Assembly (NCBI RefSeq): GCF_000005505.3
Contig: NC_016132.3
Span: 13,134,501 to 13,198,500, forward strand
From: Brachypodium distachyon
Taxonomy: Eukaryota > Streptophyta > Magnoliopsida > Poales > Poaceae
Direction: 5' to 3'
Length of the DNA stretch: 64,000 nt
The notes under the pieces are model-generated. The model ran no database searches and had not been told where the DNA came from. It was given only the letters and a program-made list of their open reading frames with translations. A program made the translations under genes and the position numbers. Shown here in pieces: positions 38,873 through 50,778 of this stretch; the stretch's first letter is position 1; every line of letters starts with the position of its first letter.

Positions 38873-39709
38873 ATGTCGGCGCCGCCTGCTAAATCCGCCG
38901 CCGGCGGCGGCAAGATGCGGGTGGTGGACGTGTGGGCCCACAACGAGGAGGAAGAGCTGTATCTCCTCCGCGCCTTCGTCCGCGCCTTCCCCATCGCGGC
39001 CCTCGCCACATCCCAGCAGCAGGAGGATGCCGCCGCCGCCGTCCCCTCCTCGCCGCCGCCGGACAATATGGAGAGCAGCTACCAGGCGGTCATCGCCAGC
39101 GTGGACCGCGTGCGGTCCGCGCAGCTGGCCCTGGCCCTCCTCAACATAGACGGCGAGCTAGCCCTAGGCGGCCGCATCTGGCGGTTCCACTTCCACTCGG
39201 GCGCCGGCGCCGGCGCCGACCCGTACCGCGTGTGCCAGGCCCTGTATTCCTGCAGCCGGGCCGCGGTGCCCCAAGGCACCTGGGTCACCATGGACGGCGC
39301 CCGCGACCTGGCGTACGTGGTCAGGCACCTCAACGGCGGCGCCCTCCCGCCCGACCGCCATAGGTTCCTGCACCTCTGCAACGTCTTCTTCCCGAACCTG
39401 TACGACCTCAAGGTGCTGGCGGAGTGGTCCACCGCCGAGGACATGGAGCCGCCGCTCTTTGACGCCGGAGCCCCCTCCTCCTTGTTTGCTCGCTTCCTTG
39501 CTCTGGCCAGGAAGCGGCAGTTGGACCTCATGGTAGGGTACAACGCCTTCCTGTCGGGCCTGGGCGCCGCCGACGATCCCCGTTTAGTCACATACAAGCG
39601 GTGGAGGGCGGAGCTCCTGGAGAGAAAAAGGAGGGTGAGGGAGATGCTTCGCCAGAATGGCCACGACGAGGCATATTTGCAAAAGACGCGTTGTTACCTA
39701 CTTGTGTAA
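38873..39709 (+). CDS. CAF1-family protein, probable catalytically dead deadenylase homologue
   Basis: Single exon, 278 aa. CAF1 (CCR4-associated factor 1) is a DEDD-type poly(A) exonuclease. Here the family start VDVWAHNEEEELYLLRAFV and the later block TWVTMDGARDLAYVVRHLN, then FFPNLYDLKVLAEW, are clear. The strand that should read MDTEFPG instead reads ALATSQQQ, so the first Asp and Glu are gone. The middle Asp (GARDLAY) remains. The final AGSD-type Asp is not obvious. An Ala/Pro insert separates the first two blocks. The C-terminus is basic and helical and ends in Cys-Tyr-Leu-Leu-Val. Probably a pseudoenzyme or a decaying gene with an intact frame. Confidence 0.83.
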   Translation: MSAPPAKSAAGGGKMRVVDVWAHNEEEELYLLRAFVRAFPIAALATSQQQEDAAAAVPSSPPPDNMESSYQAVIASVDRVRSAQLALALLNIDGELALGGRIWRFHFHSGAGAGADPYRVCQALYSCSRAAVPQGTWVTMDGARDLAYVVRHLNGGALPPDRHRFLHLCNVFFPNLYDLKVLAEWSTAEDMEPPLFDAGAPSSLFARFLALARKRQLDLMVGYNAFLSGLGAADDPRLVTYKRWRAELLERKRRVREMLRQNGHDEAYLQKTRCYLLV

Positions 39710-42700
39710 AAGAGGATTCCATTGGTATTTTCTTGTTAAGTTATTATGCTATTAGTATTTCCTTGTTTATCTTGGGTCAGTTGGTTGATATGATAAAACG
39801 AACAATTTGTCCCACTTTGTATATAGTCTCCTTTGATATTGATTTGCTGCCTAAAATTCAACTGCTCTAAAATACACAACAAATAGTGACACATTTTCTG
39901 TTCCCTCCAGTCTTTTGGTTTTCAGAGTGATTCACTGACAGACTTTTAACGGCTGCGCTATCCCTGCTGCATCTCCTAATTAACCGAGTGACACCTATTG
40001 AGTATGTATGCAGGGCATGTAGAATTAGAAACTCTGGAAACAGACATTATACCATGAGCAATATATTTCAATCTTGAATTCTTGGCTAGGCTATTATACC
40101 ATCGTCTACCAAATCTAGGTTTGTTGCCCAACTAAATCCTTTTCTGAAGCATCTTAAGATTCTGAAGGCCATAATTTAACATGCAGACTTTTCTCATCTG
40201 CCATGTAGCATTCTGAATCGTGCATTGAATTGAGTTCCCTAGATTTACAATATTTCCTAATGTTATGTATTCTGAGTGACTTGTAAACGGCTATGCGGAA
40301 ACATATCATGGTCAGCTCAAATCTTGGCATGATCAATAAATCATGCAAGTTTTTACTTTGTCTCATTTGAATTTAGTTTGAGCTCTTTACTAGAAGCTGA
40401 ACATGGCAGCAAGTTTTGTTTGAAACATAGACCACTTCAAACACATTACTTTTGCTGTGTTAATGTTACTTGGTCCTGCTAATGTTACTTAACATGAACA
40501 AAATATTCTTCTGGTATTTGCTTTAGAACATAATCACCCGGAATTGATTTCTCGTAAAAGAAAAAGGAAACAGGAAACATCAGAACAATGTTTGTTCCAT
40601 GCTAAAGCTTAAAGCGAATGATAGATTGTGCAAGATAATGGTGAATCAGCAATTAGAAATTATCTGCAGCGATCACAAGGACACACAAGCATGGAATTTC
40701 AAGCTTTCCCTATGAAAGAACTATGGTTTCTTTGCCAAATATTATAGCTCTTCGATCATCCTCTTTTCATAGCCCCCACTTTTCCCGTGCTTTGACTTTG
40801 ACATCTATGCATTGACATTCTCACACTAATAACTCTACCATATATACCTGTAGGCCACATCAAAAAAGATAATGTTTTGATTCTTCCGCTCTATCAACTC
40901 TGAGCGTGTTTTGGCATTCAGGATATCAGAATAGCAGGAAATAACTGAGATTTTCCTGCCTGAAAAACTGAGTGTCTAGAACACACGATGTTCCTTAAGC
41001 ACCTTGCACAACTTCTCTCTGTTGATAGAGTGATGTGAATGATGCATCCATCTACTTGCTGTAAACATGGTGTTTTTTGAGAGAATTTAAGTTGGTAGTA
41101 TGATAAATTCATTTGTTACTTCGATGCTGAACTTTGAATAATCGAGAAATGTCTCAAATCTGTACACATTCCTTTAAACATACGGAAATAGAACGTAATT
41201 CCTCAACCGTAAGTATTCTATTCTGTTCTCGATGTTTTGCCAGCATGATGCACTTAAGAACAGAATTCCTTCTGATGTCCTGTACTCACGGAGCTATGAG
41301 GTAATTAAGTTTCCGTAGTTTTCTCTTTCCTTTTCTGGTGAAAACTGAGAGTAGAACAGTGCAGTTGGCACTTGACACTGAGAGAGCACTCACAAAGTGA
41401 AAAAAAGGAACTCAGTGCCTATAGACAAGCTCTGAGTTCATTTTTCCCTGTTATACATGGATTTTTTTACGCCTTTTTTTTAATGATGCTCCATCTCACA
41501 ACTTTGAGATATGAACAATTTAGAAATCCAATAGGAAATAGAATCAAAGAACAGCATGTACATGGACATAAAAACACCCAAATTTTAATTAAAAGGAACA
41601 AAGTTAAAGCACATCAACAATCAGCAGTACAAAGTAGAAAGCACGGAAGTAGACGTTACTTCAGCATTTCAAGAGAAACCAGCCAATGCAATAAGAAGCA
41701 TGCAGAATACCCCAGTTACTTTAAAAGGCATAATTCCTCTGATAATGGTGGCCACGACACAATCTTTCATGTTGCAACATTCCCTCTTGCATTCTGGAAG
41801 TTGACTTCTGTCAAGATCCAAGGCTTTGATGTGGACTCAATGTCACAGTGAGTAATCTCTACCTCTTTTGTTTCAGTGATTTGGCCTTAGTGGGAACTGA
41901 ATTAAGACTTGTACCAAATCGCATGCTCAATCAGAAAATTTCTTGCCTGGCAAAATATCATAGTATTTTGGAAGGGTAAAATATTATGGTGTTACAGTGT
42001 AAGTATACTACATGCAAATTGCCACTGACATTGTGTATTGGAGTATTGGAGTTAGCCTGTCGATATATAAAGCTAAATGAAGCGTGATGTAGATAACATT
42101 TTAAGAAGAATATTATTTTACTGTTCTCATATCTTCTGTAACTCTATACTTTTTTTAGAAACGACAAATCTGATATTTTGTATGTGTGTCTTTTCGAGAA
42201 TGTTTTTTTTTACTTTATAGAAACTTCACTTTTCATAGGGGCAAGGATGTGGCACTGGCATGTGCAAGAAGAAGCGGAAAAAATGTGCAATAGGGAAGAA
42301 TATGCAGGCTTCTGGTACTCTTAAGGCGCAGCACAATCATAGACTACAAGGTTGCTGATGAACCTGTCTCTAGAAATAGCTTCATGTAGCTTGATGTAGC
42401 CCCAAATTTCTCATCTTAGATAGGAACAAAAATGGCATATAGACCACATATTTTAGCTTGAGCTGCCCCCCACATTGCCCATCCCAATCATTAGAAAATG
42501 AAAAGGGAAGAGCATATGATTCTTGCTGTATGTAGTGGGTTAGCACACCAGAAAAACCAGATGCAAACCTTTGCATCACTCTGGTCTGGTATGAAAAGGT
42601 AAAATTTCATTAAGATCAATTTATGCTTGTATTTTTTTAATACCATTTAAATTTCTGCCGTTGAGAAGGGATCAACTGCATTATATTTCTGAAAGCAACT

Positions 42701-43743
42701 CGGCACATATTTGCAAAGGTTCTCACCTTTGTTCCCAAGCAAACCTAGAGTAGAAGTTGGTTATGAAAAAGGAACCTCAAAGGAAAGAACAAGATTGCTG
42801 TTCTCTTCTTCAGCAATATTTATTCCTATTTTGTCTAATATTTACACCTATTGTAAAACATTGTATAAGAAATTAAGAATAACTGATTATGTCATTTTAT
42901 CACGAGAATTACTAACGCTTAGATTCTTTCCAGTATGATTTTTTGTAAGCCATCGAGAGTAATTAAGAAGCACTATATGATGTGTATATACCGACTTCAT
43001 TTTAAGCGGTTATGTTGGTGTACTTCTGTCTTGAGAATCTGTACCGCCATGGTTTCATGGAGGACGCACCACGTTTATGCTGCAAGTTGACTTGCATTTG
43101 GGCCCGATTTGGTTCCCTAATCCATGCTGATTTAGTATCTTGCCACTTGATAGGCACTTCTAGCAATATTACCATTCTTTATAGGGGTGTTGTACCCTGA
43201 CGGCATACCGAAACCAAGTTGCGGTATACAATTCTTTCCGCACCGAAATTCCACCATCGGAAATGATTTTGCTGAATTCCATGGATAGATGATACTTCAG
43301 AAAAGAGCTTCTGCAACAAAGCTTCATGCATGTCTAGGAAATAATTTTGGTTGTGCTTATTATTCCTTACCATTTTGTACAGCTTACCAAGTCGCACCAA
43401 TTCATGGACATTTGTATATTTCGGTTCCTTTGGGACTGCCAAAGATGCATCTTATCAAAACCTGTGTGCTATATGCATCCTTAACCTTTGCATGAAATGG
43501 TAAGGTGAAGGCTGTAAGCATTGTGCCAGATTCTTACTTCTAGAGCAATACCTTGGAAATCTTTTTATCCTACTAATCCAAAGAGCTTTCCAGATTCTCC
43601 TGTCACAAGTCAAGACAGCTGCAGCAAGCACACACGGTGAGAAAACAAAACAAAGAAAAACCGCACTGTCGCGTGATCGATGCAGATTCAAGGGATTGTT
43701 TTAACATATATTCCCTTCTTCAGGGCTTCAGTTCGGCTTGCAC
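39710..43743. other. Large AT-rich interval, no recognised gene
   Basis: Open frames are short or lack domains. The longest (41372-41851, 159 codons) has no motif I recognise, and its AT-rich composition fits chance. Some short patches could be old exons (near 41240, 41740 and 42240) but cannot be joined convincingly. No tRNA or clear transposon ends were seen. Confidence 0.4.
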
Positions 43744-43750
43744 TATAAAT
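43744..43750 (+). promoter_or_regulatory. TATA box of the acyl-protein thioesterase gene
   Basis: TATAAAT, 109 bases before the ATG, in the context CACTATAAATACAGCC. Position and sequence fit a core promoter. Confidence 0.65.
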
Positions 43751-43852
43751 ACAGCCAAATGGGGGCTGTGGACTTCATACTTCATATATGCATTTGAGAG
43801 CACACAAACTAGTACTAGAGCTCCAGAAGCATCAATACATACTACAGAAATC

Positions 43853-46800
43853 ATGAGCTATTATGGAAGCAGCTCTTCTGGTCAATTTTCGTCTTCTGAT
43901 CTACCTGATAACGGACGGCCAAAGATCAGTGCCGGGCTTTGACAAAAATTACCATTGATTCAGGTGGCAGGGGTGGTCGTCGAGTCGAGTACGGGAGGAG
44001 CTATGTGGTGAGGCCAAAGGGACGACACCTAGCCACCATTGTGTGGCTCCATGGGCTAGGTGACAATGGTGCAAGGTATCACTTCTCCTAAACTTTGCCT
44101 ACTCAGATGATAGATTAAACATCAATCCCACCCATCTGGTTTTGATCCTAGTGTATCGATCTAACCGCCTACGTGTTCTCTTAACTGAATATTAGACTTC
44201 CTAACCAAATTTGGAAGAAAAAAAGATAAACAAGATACATGCATGGTACTGCTCCATGCAACATGAATGCTATTTTTTTTTTCCGAAAACGGGCATTTAA
44301 CATGCATGCTATATGCCTGTATGTTGTGTAAATGTATAACCTGCCATAAACCACGCACATGTCAAACAACCAAAGAGGATTGTGATTAGATAATCGCAAT
44401 GTAACACTTTATTCCCTTGCATCTTTTAGCTTGAAATTAATGATTGACATGGCCTCCTTTTTTGCATGCGTATATTCCTAGTATTGCTTTACTCAGAAAC
44501 TAAATGATTTCTTTGTCCTACTTCACACCTAACTATCTTCTCAAGGACATCTGTAATGCTCTCACTTTTCATTGAGTAAGTGGAGAGCAATGTCAAATAT
44601 TTCTTTGATGTGTGCAAATGATATATAAAATATTTCCCAAGTGTAGGTTCATGCAAGATCCCAAATTTCCTATCACCCTGTCTGGGCAAAGCACGTAAAT
44701 AAAGAATGACATAATTTATGATAGGTTTATGATTTGGCAATAGATTAGAGTATCTTGGTCTTGTCATCCACTTATATAGAGTTCTTAACTGCTACCATTT
44801 GCTTCTGGAGCCAAGCATCTAAAAAATTAAGCCTGAAAGTATGCTTTTTAGTTAAAAAGAAAAGGCTACCTAAAAGGAAATAGGCATCTTTCTAATAAGT
44901 AGGAATATAAAAAGACCCCAGCCAAGGACTAATTTAGGCAGCACGTGCAGTTCATATAATCTGTTGCAAGCTGGAATGGAATATCTTTACCTGTTGCTGC
45001 TGCAATCCTATTCCTGAATCTTGATGCAGTGAACTAAATGTATTTTGTCCATTCTGCAATTTTTCAGCTGGTCCCAGCTCCTGGATTCCCTTCCCTTGCC
45101 CAATGTAAGCATAGATACTCGCCCAACTTAGCGCATAATATTCTAAACAAAGTACAGTAGTGGATGTTTTGATAGGTTGGGCATGCAGATCGGTTTCTAC
45201 TGCAACCAAGTGTATATAATATATATTCACCTTGAGGCTTACATTTGCTCATGTAGATCAAGTGGATATGCCCCACAGCAGCAACCCGGCCTGTCACGGC
45301 TTTCGGCGGATTCCCCTGCACTGCATGTGGGTTTCCTCTTCCTTGGATGTCTCTGCTACACATTTTTGAGGCCCCGTTTTAAACATGTGCATTTTGCATG
45401 AATGCTATGGGAATTGAACCATGTATTTTATTGAACTCATGTAGTGTTTCAAGCAAGCCGTGAGCAGTGAATTTTGAAACGGGCTAAACATCATTTTTAT
45501 GGAACCGAAACAGGGTTTGATGTCATGGATGATACTTCGGTCGATGGTCGCGACGACATAGAAGGGCTGGATGCTTCAGCTGCACACATAGCAAATCTAC
45601 TGTCATCCGAGCCGTCTGACGGTACTACCCTTCTGGATCACACAAGATCTGTATATTTAACCCTTGAGAGCTGCTAGCTGGGGTGTTCAAGTGCTAATCC
45701 CAGTATTACAGCTTTATCTGTAATTTATTAGTCTATTTATATCTTACTTTGGATCGGTTAACCATAGTACCAAAAATGAACATAGAAACACGTGTCTGAA
45801 CATCTAAGGAAATATATATCAAAGTAGAAGGCACAACATGTTTTCCGTTACAATCTTTTAAATACCAATGTGTGTCGTGTAAGAATATCCCGTTTATCTC
45901 GCGTATATAAGCAAATCTCCAAATTTGGTAGAGCAAAAATCTGAACTAACATGATCCTGATTGCATCCCTGGTGTGATGATTATCTAGCAGCACAATTTG
46001 TAGAATTCAGCTAACTGAATGTGCACCCCCATTCATATTCACTACTTGTGGATGCAGTGAAGCTCGGGATTGGCGGGTTCAGCATGGGTGCCTCTGCGGC
46101 CCTGCACTCGGCAGCTTGCTATGCTCATGGGAAATTCAGCACTGGTATCCCCTACCCAATCACGCTCAGTGCAGTTATCAGCCTCAGTGGATGGCTACCT
46201 TGCTCAAGGTCCAACTCATCTGTCAAAACACCGTGTACTTGTTTTCAATCACTCATAATCTAATAACAAAAACCTTGATGTTTCTTAATGTTTCCTGATA
46301 TATAATTTGAATGCATTCAGGACACTGAGGGGCAAGATGGAGAGTTCAAGCATGTCAGCAAGAAGAGCTGCCTCCTTGCCCATCCTGCTCTGCCATGGCA
46401 GAGGTAACAATTAACAAACAAAGCCTGCTAGTTCAAGCAGAGCAACTCAAAGATGCTGCCATATACTCATCACTGATTTTCTGTGTTGATGTTGCAGCGG
46501 ATGAGGTTGTGTCCTACAAGAATGGTGAGAGATCGACTGAGTTTCTGCGCTCATCGGGGTTCTCCTATCTGACTTTCAAGTCCTACAATGGGTATATACA
46601 GATCTTGCATGCATACACGACACGACACCTGACAAATTAAACTCATCTTCCTTTCTGCTTTCCCACGGATTATATGAACATTGAACACAGTGAAGAAACA
46701 TCTCTGTCGCTGCAGGCTGGGACACTACACTATCCCTGAAGAGATGGACGATGTCTGCAAATGGCTCAGCTCGAGGCTCGGGGTCGACCGGTCCCGCTAA
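43853..46800 (+). CDS. Acyl-protein thioesterase (LYPLA-type serine hydrolase)
   Basis: Nine exons: 43853..43928, 43964..44075, 45068..45104, 45257..45326, 45514..45621, 46058..46208, 46321..46403, 46498..46591, 46716..46800. They give 271 aa, all phases consistent. These alpha/beta hydrolases remove fatty acyl groups from S-acylated proteins and lysophospholipids in the cytosol. The oxyanion loop TIVWLHGLGDNG, nucleophile Ser143 in GGFSMG, Asp214 (ADEVV) and His247 (LGHY) are all present, so the enzyme should be active. Other family blocks, WICPTA-TRPVT and GLDASAAHIANLLS, match closely. Intron 2 is ~1 kb. Exon 1 (Ser/Gly-rich) is the least certain; its donor ATCA|GTGCCG is weak but restores the frame. 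Confidence 0.93.
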
Positions 46801-49800
46801 ACGGAACACAACTTCCATGCAAACGCGATGGGCTTTCCTAATAGTAGCATATATAGCAGAGTGCAAACTATATATAGAGAGGTGAATCCTGGTTTGGTAG
46901 CAGAGCGTAACAACTAGGTACATGCACATCCTCTTTAATTACAGGGTGCCTTAATTTTGTTGCAAGTTTGTTCTAGCTAGTAGTATCTAGTACTGTGCTG
47001 AGTTAACTGGTAAACAGCTAAAGACTAAATATTGAGTGCTACTAGTGTATCAGAATATGTAATGTAGTGCTTGTTTTGTACTACCATATATAATAGGGTA
47101 TACTATCGAGATTTTTTTGACCATGTAATCACATTCATACTGTAAATTGTGCTCCCATCACAGCAGAATCCCCACAATCTGTACGGCTGGGCAGTTTCTC
47201 GCCCTCTCAGCGCTTTGCCGCTTTCTTCGCCCGGGTTCCCTGCTCTATGGGCCGGCTTGTCAGTTTGTTGGCGTTATGACGGTTCGTTTTGGCTACGTGT
47301 CGTAATAGCGTTGCATGGTCGGTTCTAGGGGCTACGTGTTGGGCTTCGTCGGCTTATCTGGGGCCGACTCTTTCGTCCTGCATCTTCTTCTTTCCGCGTG
47401 GGACGGCCTCTTCTGATTCCTCTTTGCTCGCGGCTACTGCCCCGCTCCCCCGCCGGCTGCTGACCCTGTTCTCGACGGCCGTCTCGCCGGTGCGTGCTGT
47501 AGGTTTGTTCTCCATTTTTCCCTCTTGGTGTACGATTTGCTTTCCATTGTGTGCTTTCTGCTGGGGCGGTGGCCTGGTCTGGTGATTTCTGTGCTTTCGA
47601 AGGCTCGAGGCTTCCTGGAGCAGTGGAGCCCCGTGATTTCCCCCTCGGATTGTTGCGGCCCCGTGATTTTCCCGGGTGTCCGTGGTTTAGGCGTGAAGCG
47701 GTCTGGTATGGGATTCGATCTGTTGCCGGCTTCGGTTTCATTGTTGCCTTGTCCGTTCTTCCTTAACCGTTTGGTTTGCTCGGTTCCATTTGGTCGTTGA
47801 TTTGCATGGCTGCAGGTGCTGGTTTAGCACGTTGTCGCACAGCTGCATTTCGAATGTGGTGCGCAGCTGTCGCCCGCTGTTGGCGGTGTGGCTGGTGGTC
47901 CGCTGTTCTCACGCTTATTTCAGTTCATCGGCTGCTATTCACAGCCATTTTTTAGGTCTTTCTGTGCTGACTTGATGTCCTGTTTGCTTGTCAAATGCCA
48001 TTTCCCAGCAGGTTCATCCAATCCATAAAATCCTCATAACAGAGCTTTCAAAATCTTAATCAGGATGAAGCCCTGGTGTGTGCGTATTGTCTCCTTCCAC
48101 ACACACACACACTATATATATATATCCTTTATTAGGTGAACAGGGCTGAACAAGGTGTTTATTTAGTTGAGGCTGCTCTGGAGACGGGGAACACCTTACC
48201 CTACCCTGAATTGAGGTCTTAAATCCATATTTGGCATCGATGAAGGAAGAACTAGAACTAGATGCACAATTCGGCATGGAAGATTTATTATGCTACGTAC
48301 ATGTACATCAAAAGAGCAGTACAGCACATGGAAGTAAATGCCCAATGGAGAAAAAAGGACATAGTCAAAGACAGTCTATTTCAGGTTCATACTTTATACT
48401 GATTCAAACACATAATCAATCTTGCCTCAATGATGTTTTTATTTCACGGACTTCTCTTATGAATGAACTGATAATACTACTTGTAATGTGAATTAGTTGT
48501 TTTTCATATCTTGTTTTTATTGTGTAATTAATATTAATTTTAGTCCCATTAGACCTGAACTGCAATTTACTTTAAATGCTGGACACATAATTTATAGTAC
48601 AATGTGGATTTCTGAGAGTGTTGAGGTAAAATTTGTGTGTTCGGTCAGATTTGCCTTTTCAACTTCTCTCTGAGATATATCTCATATTTGAAACTGCATC
48701 TGTTCTCTAGATAGGAGGCACAAGTTTACAGTCGAACATGGTTGTCAGTTTATTTAGAAATTATACAACATCAGAACACTTCTTATTTATATGAGAGACC
48801 AGTTATCATGATTTTTTCTCAGACAGTTGTTGTCTTAACCTATCACTAGCGATCTGATTCACGCCTACAGCCACAGTTTAGAGTGTATTTCTTTTATGTA
48901 TCTATCTGTTGTCTATTACCTGTTTGCCGAAGGGGCATTCGATGAGAAATTGCACCATCTCTCGGGCCCTGAGCTCAAGGCCCTTTTTTTTTTCAGAAGA
49001 GCTTTAGGTACATACGAAAGCAAGTGCTTGGCATGAACTGATTCTGAGATACTCTTCATTGGTTTTGAACACTTGGAGTGATAAGACTAAATGCATGTTC
49101 TATCAAATTGGCAATTGAGACTTCCTTTTTTTAGCCTACATGAGGTTAATCGGAATGAACCAGCATGAGAATTTTGGATTGTGGTATTTAGCTTCTGGAT
49201 TCTATATTGATTAATGTGACCAAACTTTTTGTATTCATATATGTTCACAAAAATGAGTATGGTCATGCATTCAATTGGGAATTATTACAATAATTCAGTT
49301 CAGATGATATTTCTTATTAGTTAGGCGCTTACACACTAGAGGTAGCTAAGGTCTTGGTTAACTAGAGCTTTGGTCCACATCTACCCCTATTTTTGCACCT
49401 GGTCGTGTTGGGCTTCATAGTTCATAAATGGCCTCAAAACAAGATTATAGTCCTTTCTAATTTGCATTTTAATTTAGTATGGCCCTGTCACTCAAGATGG
49501 CCTTGGTGTTATCATAGAAATAATAATATGGGAAATTGAGATATTCTCTTCTTGGACGTGTAGGTATGAAGTGTTGGCCTGAGATGAAACTATCCCAAGA
49601 CTATCAAGGTCTAAAATCTAAGGCAACAGGCACGGCATTCTATAAGAATAACAAGTTGACTTGTTTGTGATGTTTATATCTAAATATGTCCTGCCTGTGA
49701 TTATTTGCCGTATGTATTTTGCAAATGCAGTGCCCTGGTTAGCACTATTGGCTACATAAATTTTGGCTGTTCATTTCTGAACATAGGTGATGTGATTTCG

Positions 49801-50778
49801 TGTTATTGTCGTCTCCATCGCCTACTACCTCTTGTTGTTGTAGAAACATAGTGTGCAGGCGTCACCTTTCTCTTTTGGTGCAGCATTTTCATAGTTCTAC
49901 CCTATGTGGTCCTCGGTTGCTTGTCCGTTGTTACGTTTTATGCTCGATGGCTTGTGAAACTGTTACAAGATTTAGATCTCAAAAATGATGATAGGTTCAT
50001 GGGAGACTGCACTCCCGGTGTTAGCTGCTTGTCTTCCTGCCATCTTCTGACTAGCTTCATGGAACACAATGTCTTTCCATTTCCCCCTGTGTTTTGTAAT
50101 CGGTTCAAATTATTTCGGTGGCTAATGATAGTTCTTTTGTTTCAGGTCAATTTTGGGAAAGTACATTTTTTCTTTAGTCTTAGTTATACAAAATGATGTT
50201 AGATTTAGTTATCTCCCAGCGGTGGTTCTGTCTCCAATGAAGAGTAAGTCTTCTGCTAGGCTGCTATGCGCATAAACAAAATATGAGGGTATACTCTTCT
50301 TAGGCTCTTAGCCTCTCCACTATGATGGAAAGCGTTTTTTTTGTGTTGGCCTGATGTTGCGTATAATAATTACATGTTCAATGCCAAATTTGTCTGGGCA
50401 CAATGTCACACTTCTAGGCACCTGACAACAAGAGCAGACGGGACAGAAAAATCAAAAAGTCTTTCATTTTTCATTTAGTGACGCAACAACTATGCATAAC
50501 AGCACAGTTACTCGAAATCGATGACATGACACACTCGACGGCGTCGCGGAGCGCGCCAATCCGTCTAGTTTTGCTTTCAAACACAAGCCCTAACCGTAAG
50601 AGATCCAGAAACCGAAAAACCTCTTGGGCTCGAGATTTGGTTAGAAGGAATGCTACATACAGAGCACGTGGTTGTGTTTACAGTCTGCATATTTGGAGCG
50701 AATGTGGCCTTTATCTTCCAGATGTTAAGGTGACAGGTGACAGACATGCTCTAAAAAAAAAAGTACACGACAGACGGT
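46801..50778. other. Large interval with a GC-rich island, no recognised gene
   Basis: 46801-47150 is thioesterase 3' flank. 47160-47980 is a GC-rich block open on both strands without recognisable protein motifs; it may be mobile-element debris. A (CA)n/(TA)n microsatellite lies at 48092-48124. The remainder is AT-rich with only short frames. Confidence 0.4.
48092..48124. repeat. Compound (CA)n(TA)n microsatellite
   Basis: A run of CA units passes directly into TA units. Confidence 0.9.

Noticed and set aside
41372..41851. 159-codon plus-strand frame
   Set aside because: No family recognised, AT-rich, no promoter or supporting exons; noted but not called a gene.
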